Program-made: the position numbers and the translations under genes | Shown: piece by piece, positions 60,799 through 64,000 of the stretch | How the letters are laid out: the number at the start of each line of letters is the position of its first letter | How positions within the stretch are numbered: the stretch's first letter is position 1 | Notes under the pieces: generated by a model | The model's database searches: none | What the model was told of the DNA's origin: nothing | Seen by the model: only the letters and a program-made list of their open reading frames with translations | Source of the DNA: Phormidesmis sp963789215 | GTDB taxonomy: Bacteria; Cyanobacteriota; Cyanobacteriia; Phormidesmidales; Phormidesmidaceae | DNA: 64,000 nt | Reading direction: 5' to 3' | NCBI GenBank assembly: GCA_963789215.1 | Contig: CAWBJY010000002.1 | Location: forward strand, 620,001-684,000

Positions 60799-62694
60799 AT
60801 GCAGAGCTTTGACGACAACTTGTTTGAAAGTGTCCCTGCCGCGAATCCTCCTACGGTTTCCACCCATGAACCTAAGACAGTGCCCCCTGTCAAGGTAGCC
60901 ACTTCCGAAGTGACCGACGACCTGCCTCAGCTTTTAGAAGTTTTGCCCGAGTCCATTCGCGGCAAGCTCACCAACCATCCCAATCAAGACAAATTAATTG
61001 AAGTGATTATGGACTTGGGCCGTCCCCCTGAGGCCCGGTTCTCTGACGCGGTTGAATACCTTTCAGAGACGCTCGTTACAAAAGCGGATTTAGAATATTG
61101 CGTGGCTAGAGTCGGCTACTTTGGTGGAGACAACCGGGCTGGCCTGGAGAAAACGCTGCACCGAATTAGTGCAATGCGCAACCGGTCGGGCGAAATCATT
61201 GGCCTTACCTGCCGCGTTGGGCGAGCCGTGTTTGGCACCATCAGCATGATTCGAGATCTGGTGGAAACGGGAGAATCGATTTTGATGTTGGGTCGTCCTG
61301 GTGTGGGTAAGACAACGGCACTGCGAGAAATTGCGCGTGTGCTAGCAGATGACCTGATGAAGCGCGTCGTGATTATCGACACCTCAAACGAGATTGCGGG
61401 TGATGGAGATATTCCTCACCCCGCGATTGGCCGAGCGCGGCGAATGCAGGTGGCTAAACCTGAATTGCAGCACCAAGTGATGATTGAAGCGGTAGAGAAC
61501 CATATGCCGGAAGTCATCGTGATTGATGAGATTGGTACTGAGCTAGAAGCTTTGGCCGCTCGAACAATCGCTGAGCGCGGCGTACAGCTAGTTGGGACGG
61601 CTCACGGTAACCGGCTAGAGAACTTGATTAAGAACCCGACGCTTTCAGATCTGGTGGGTGGCATTCAGTCGGTGACGCTAGGTGACGATGAAGCGCGACG
61701 TCGTGGCAGTCAAAAAAGTGTGTTAGAGCGCAAGGCTCCCCCCACGTTTGATATTGCCGTAGAGATGCTAGAGCGTCAGCGGTGGGTGGTGCATGAAGAT
61801 GTGTCTGACACGGTAGACTATCTGCTGCGAGGGCGAGTGCCGGGCCAGCAGGTGCGCGAGCTAGGTGAAGATAATAAGGTAATTGTAACTAACGAGCTGC
61901 CTAGTCAGTCTGGGCTGGCGACTGCTGCAATGCGCTCAGACCGCAAGGGGCGATTGAGTGCTGGGAACTTGCGGCCCGTCAGCACAAATGCGGCGAGTTC
62001 GGGCGGCTGGCGTACGTCGGGGCAGATGAATCCGCTGGGTTCTGATGTTTTTGGTAAAAAGAAGCGGGCGAGTCGGCCTTCTTTGCTACAGCAAGATGAG
62101 CGTCAGAGCTTTCAGTCTTTACTGGACGATTCGCTGGGAAAGCTGGCGACGCCTTCTAGGGGAAAAGAACCGGAAGAGTTTGACCCGAATACGACTCGAA
62201 TTTATGCCTATGGGATTAGCCGTCAGCAGCTAGATCATGTGGTGAGCACGCTGTCTTTGCCGGTAGGGTTTACGAAGGATTTAGGATCGGCGGATGCGGT
62301 TTTGGCACTGCGATCGCACATCAAAAACCATTCCAAACTCAAGGACGTGGCCCAAGCCCGGCAGATTCCGGTTTACACGGTGAAGTCGAACAGCATTCCG
62401 CAGATTACGCGATCGCTCCGTCGCCTGCTAGATCTCGATGATGATGACATGGCGGCCGAAGCCATCAATCTAGAGCTGTTCTCTCGCAGTGGTGCAAATG
62501 ACGAGCTAGAGGCATTGGAGGAAGCGCGACTAGCTGTAGAGCAAATTGTGATTCCGAAAAGTCAGCCGGTGGAACTGCTGCCGCGATCGCCTAAAATCCG
62601 AAAAATGCAGCACGAGTTAGCAGAGCATTACCATCTCAAGTCTTTGAGCTTTGGCGATGAACCCAACCGGCGCTTAAGAATCTACCCAGCTTGA
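60799..62694 (+). CDS. ycf45: AAA-type ATPase with R3H domain (Ycf45-like)
   Basis: 631 residues. A SpoIIIAA/Ycf45-type ATPase: Walker A LGRPGVGKTTALREI (near residue 167), VVIIDTSNEIAGDGDIPHPA, Walker B VIVIDEIGTELEA. A Ser/Gly-rich linker (about 370-450) is followed by a DUF-like segment (about 455-560) and an R3H nucleic-acid-binding domain at the C-terminus (about 595-631, KMQHELAEHYHLKSLSFGDE). Plastid Ycf45 is the shorter ATPase part. Function in cyanobacteria is unknown. It follows ldpA after 96 bases. Confidence 0.9.
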   Translation: MQSFDDNLFESVPAANPPTVSTHEPKTVPPVKVATSEVTDDLPQLLEVLPESIRGKLTNHPNQDKLIEVIMDLGRPPEARFSDAVEYLSETLVTKADLEYCVARVGYFGGDNRAGLEKTLHRISAMRNRSGEIIGLTCRVGRAVFGTISMIRDLVETGESILMLGRPGVGKTTALREIARVLADDLMKRVVIIDTSNEIAGDGDIPHPAIGRARRMQVAKPELQHQVMIEAVENHMPEVIVIDEIGTELEALAARTIAERGVQLVGTAHGNRLENLIKNPTLSDLVGGIQSVTLGDDEARRRGSQKSVLERKAPPTFDIAVEMLERQRWVVHEDVSDTVDYLLRGRVPGQQVRELGEDNKVIVTNELPSQSGLATAAMRSDRKGRLSAGNLRPVSTNAASSGGWRTSGQMNPLGSDVFGKKKRASRPSLLQQDERQSFQSLLDDSLGKLATPSRGKEPEEFDPNTTRIYAYGISRQQLDHVVSTLSLPVGFTKDLGSADAVLALRSHIKNHSKLKDVAQARQIPVYTVKSNSIPQITRSLRRLLDLDDDDMAAEAINLELFSRSGANDELEALEEARLAVEQIVIPKSQPVELLPRSPKIRKMQHELAEHYHLKSLSFGDEPNRRLRIYPA

Positions 62695-62804
62695 TCCCCC
62701 ATCTTTCGGGTATCTGCAGGTATCTACCTGTCGGGGCTATTTTGTGAGTCCCGCAGCGAGATAAGATGTCATCGACTCTAAACTCCCCAGAAAGAAAGAG
62801 AACT

Positions 62805-63212
62805 ATGAGAAATTTATTGTCTCGCTTGTTTGCGCTGGTGCTAGTTGCCGCAATTGGCCTTACTGGCTGTAGCGCAGTCGGTACACCTACCGATGGTCTT
62901 AGCGGTAACTATCAAGATGACACCATCGCCTTGATCGACAGCCTCAGAGAATCCATCACGCTACCTGCCGATGCCCCTGACAAAATTGAGCTACAAGCCG
63001 CAGCTAAGCAAAGAATTAACGACTTTGCCTCTCGCTATCGTCGTGACGGTGACACTGCCAACTTAAGTTCGTTCGCAACTATGCGTACCGCACTCAACGC
63101 ACTGGCTGGTCACTACAGCTCCTATCCCAACCGTCCGGTTCCCCAGAAGCTGCAAGATCGCTTAGAGCAAGAATTTAAGCAAGTTGAAGGCGCACTCCGA
63201 AGAGGCGCGTAG
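62805..63212 (+). CDS. psb27: Photosystem II assembly lipoprotein Psb27
   Basis: 135 residues from the ATG at 62805; an ATG 13 codons upstream is less likely because it would extend the signal peptide. The signal ends in the lipobox GLTGCS with Cys22. The four-helix domain contains YQDDTIALIDSLRESITLPA and AKQRINDFASRYRRDG. Psb27 binds CP43 on the lumenal side of PSII assembly and repair intermediates. A near-perfect hairpin lies 33 bases after the stop. Confidence 0.95.
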   Translation: MRNLLSRLFALVLVAAIGLTGCSAVGTPTDGLSGNYQDDTIALIDSLRESITLPADAPDKIELQAAAKQRINDFASRYRRDGDTANLSSFATMRTALNALAGHYSSYPNRPVPQKLQDRLEQEFKQVEGALRRGA

Positions 63213-63245
63213 CCGGTAAGTCGCTTTTGAAAGACGAATAAAAAA

Positions 63246-63288
63246 AGAAGATCTATGGAACTTAATTTGCGGGTTCCATAGATCTTCT
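63246..63288. terminator. Perfect 16-bp hairpin between psb27 and rpmJ, T run on the minus strand
   Basis: AGAAGATCTATGGAAC (63246-63261) and GTTCCATAGATCTTCT (63273-63288) are perfectly complementary. The seven-A run lies on the psb27 side, so as a classical terminator it reads leftward, though no leftward gene ends here. Confidence 0.8.
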
Positions 63289-63331
63289 GATACGATAACG
63301 GTTCTGTGAATAAAATAGGAAAATTTAGGGC

Positions 63332-63445
63332 ATGAAAGTTCGCGCATCTGTTCGAAGAATGTGTGAAAAGTGCCGGGTTATCCGCCGTCGCGGTCGGGTA
63401 ATGGTCATTTGCACTAATCCCAAGCATAAGCAGCGCCAGGGTTAG
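63332..63445 (+). CDS. rpmJ: 50S ribosomal protein L36
   Basis: 37 residues, too short for most gene finders but unmistakable: MKVRASVRRMCEKCRVIRRR, then VMVICTNPKHKQRQG, with the Cys/Cys/Cys/His zinc site. GGAAAATTTAGGGC precedes the ATG. It starts the rightward cluster with rpsM, whereas in most cyanobacteria it follows infA directly. Confidence 0.97.
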   Translation: MKVRASVRRMCEKCRVIRRRGRVMVICTNPKHKQRQG

Positions 63446-63593
63446 AGCTAGACAGCACTGCTGAGATCTTGAGCAATCTTTTAGAAAATAGGCAGCTTGA
63501 GACTTTAGCCAAACATCGATTTAGAACGGTTATCTGTTCCTGTATGGGCATAGAAAATCGAAATTATTAACGGGAAACGAGGGAGAAACATCG

Positions 63594-63971
63594 GTGGCAC
63601 GGATTGCAGGCGTTGACCTGCCAAGAGACAAGCGCATTGAAATTGGCTTGACCTACATCTACGGTGTGGGCCTTAGCCGGTCTCATGAAGTCCTTAAGAA
63701 AACGGGCGTCAATCCTGACATCCGCGTGAAGGATCTCGAAGACGCTGACGTAATTAAGCTAAGAGAAACCGTCGAAAGCTACCTGATTGAAGGTGACCTT
63801 CGTCGTCAGATAAACATGAACATCAAGCGACTGATGGATATCGGTTGCTACAGAGGTCGTCGCCATCGCTTGGGCTTGCCCGTTCGCGGTCAGCGGACTC
63901 GGACAAACAGCCGCACCCGTCGCAGCGGCAAGCGAACCATTGCAGGTAAGAAGAAGCCGCCTCGTAAGTAG
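63594..63971 (+). CDS. rpsM: 30S ribosomal protein S13
   Basis: 125 residues from a GTG at 63594, with GGGAG about nine bases upstream. (M)ARIAGVDLPRDKRIEIGLTY and the C-terminal LPVRGQRTRTNSRTRRSGKR are typical. It lies in the head of the 30S subunit and contacts the P-site tRNA. rpsK and rpoA would be expected beyond the window end. Confidence 0.98.
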   Translation: MARIAGVDLPRDKRIEIGLTYIYGVGLSRSHEVLKKTGVNPDIRVKDLEDADVIKLRETVESYLIEGDLRRQINMNIKRLMDIGCYRGRRHRLGLPVRGQRTRTNSRTRRSGKRTIAGKKKPPRK

Positions 63972-64000
63972 CTTTTGAAAGTTGGCTTGGCTGCGTAATT

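Noticed and set aside
1..64000. CRISPR arrays, insertion sequences, prophage or toxin-antitoxin loci
   Set aside because: No regularly spaced repeats, transposase, integrase or phage genes were found; the repeats seen are short and local.

Overview
The window is a typical stretch of cyanobacterial chromosome. It carries phycobilisome core genes (apcE, apcA, apcB, apcC), psaC, psb27, ndhN, ldpA, ycf54, crtR, a high-light-inducible protein gene and a cyAbrB regulator, and the octamer GCGATCGC (HIP1) recurs throughout. The gene set suggests a phycobilisome-containing, exopolysaccharide-making cyanobacterium, perhaps a Leptolyngbya-like filament; that genus-level guess is inference only. No insertion sequence, prophage, CRISPR array or intact tRNA/rRNA gene was seen.

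Layout. 1-5.4 kb: 3' part of apcE, then apcA-apcB-apcC and an Hli gene. 5.8-8.8 kb: cyAbrB, two cobalamin-pathway genes (cobL, cobH) and a lipoprotein. 9-12.6 kb: folD, crtE, a divergent-PAP2 protein, a secreted protein and ycf54. 12.7-19.5 kb: a leftward exopolysaccharide/exosortase cluster (DegT aminotransferase, cyanoexosortase, associated protein, Wza-like exporter, Wzc-like protein) in which the exosortase is split by an apparent frameshift. 19.8-32 kb: housekeeping genes (ndk, def, ftsX, psaC, acpP-fabF, tkt, pyk, crtR). 32.2-33.3 kb: two adjacent genes equal to the two halves of the orange carotenoid protein. 33.4-46.2 kb: aroH, sppA, a DMT transporter, a PG-binding/HEAT membrane protein, a glycosyltransferase, a J-domain protein, a clpP gene followed by two catalytically dead paralogues, a VWA protein and a dgcA-dgcN-like pair. 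46.2-58.3 kb: the large leftward ribosomal operon rplC to infA. 58.3-63.2 kb: ndhN, ldpA, a Ycf45-like ATPase and psb27. 63.3 kb to the end: rpmJ-rpsM, the start of the alpha-type ribosomal cluster, on the opposite strand.

How it fits together. Much of the window serves light harvesting and photoprotection: the allophycocyanin core and its linkers, Hli, the carotenoid enzymes CrtE and CrtR, the split-OCP pair, Ycf54 for chlorophyll synthesis, PsaC and Psb27. The most notable observations are the HCP/CTDH pair beside crtR; a ribosomal super-operon whose break between infA and rpmJ is explained by one inversion of about 17 kb; the frameshifted exosortase; a ClpP followed by two inactive ClpR-like subunits; ribosomal protein L29 with a tail of about 100 residues; and phased 11-bp repeats upstream of apcC.
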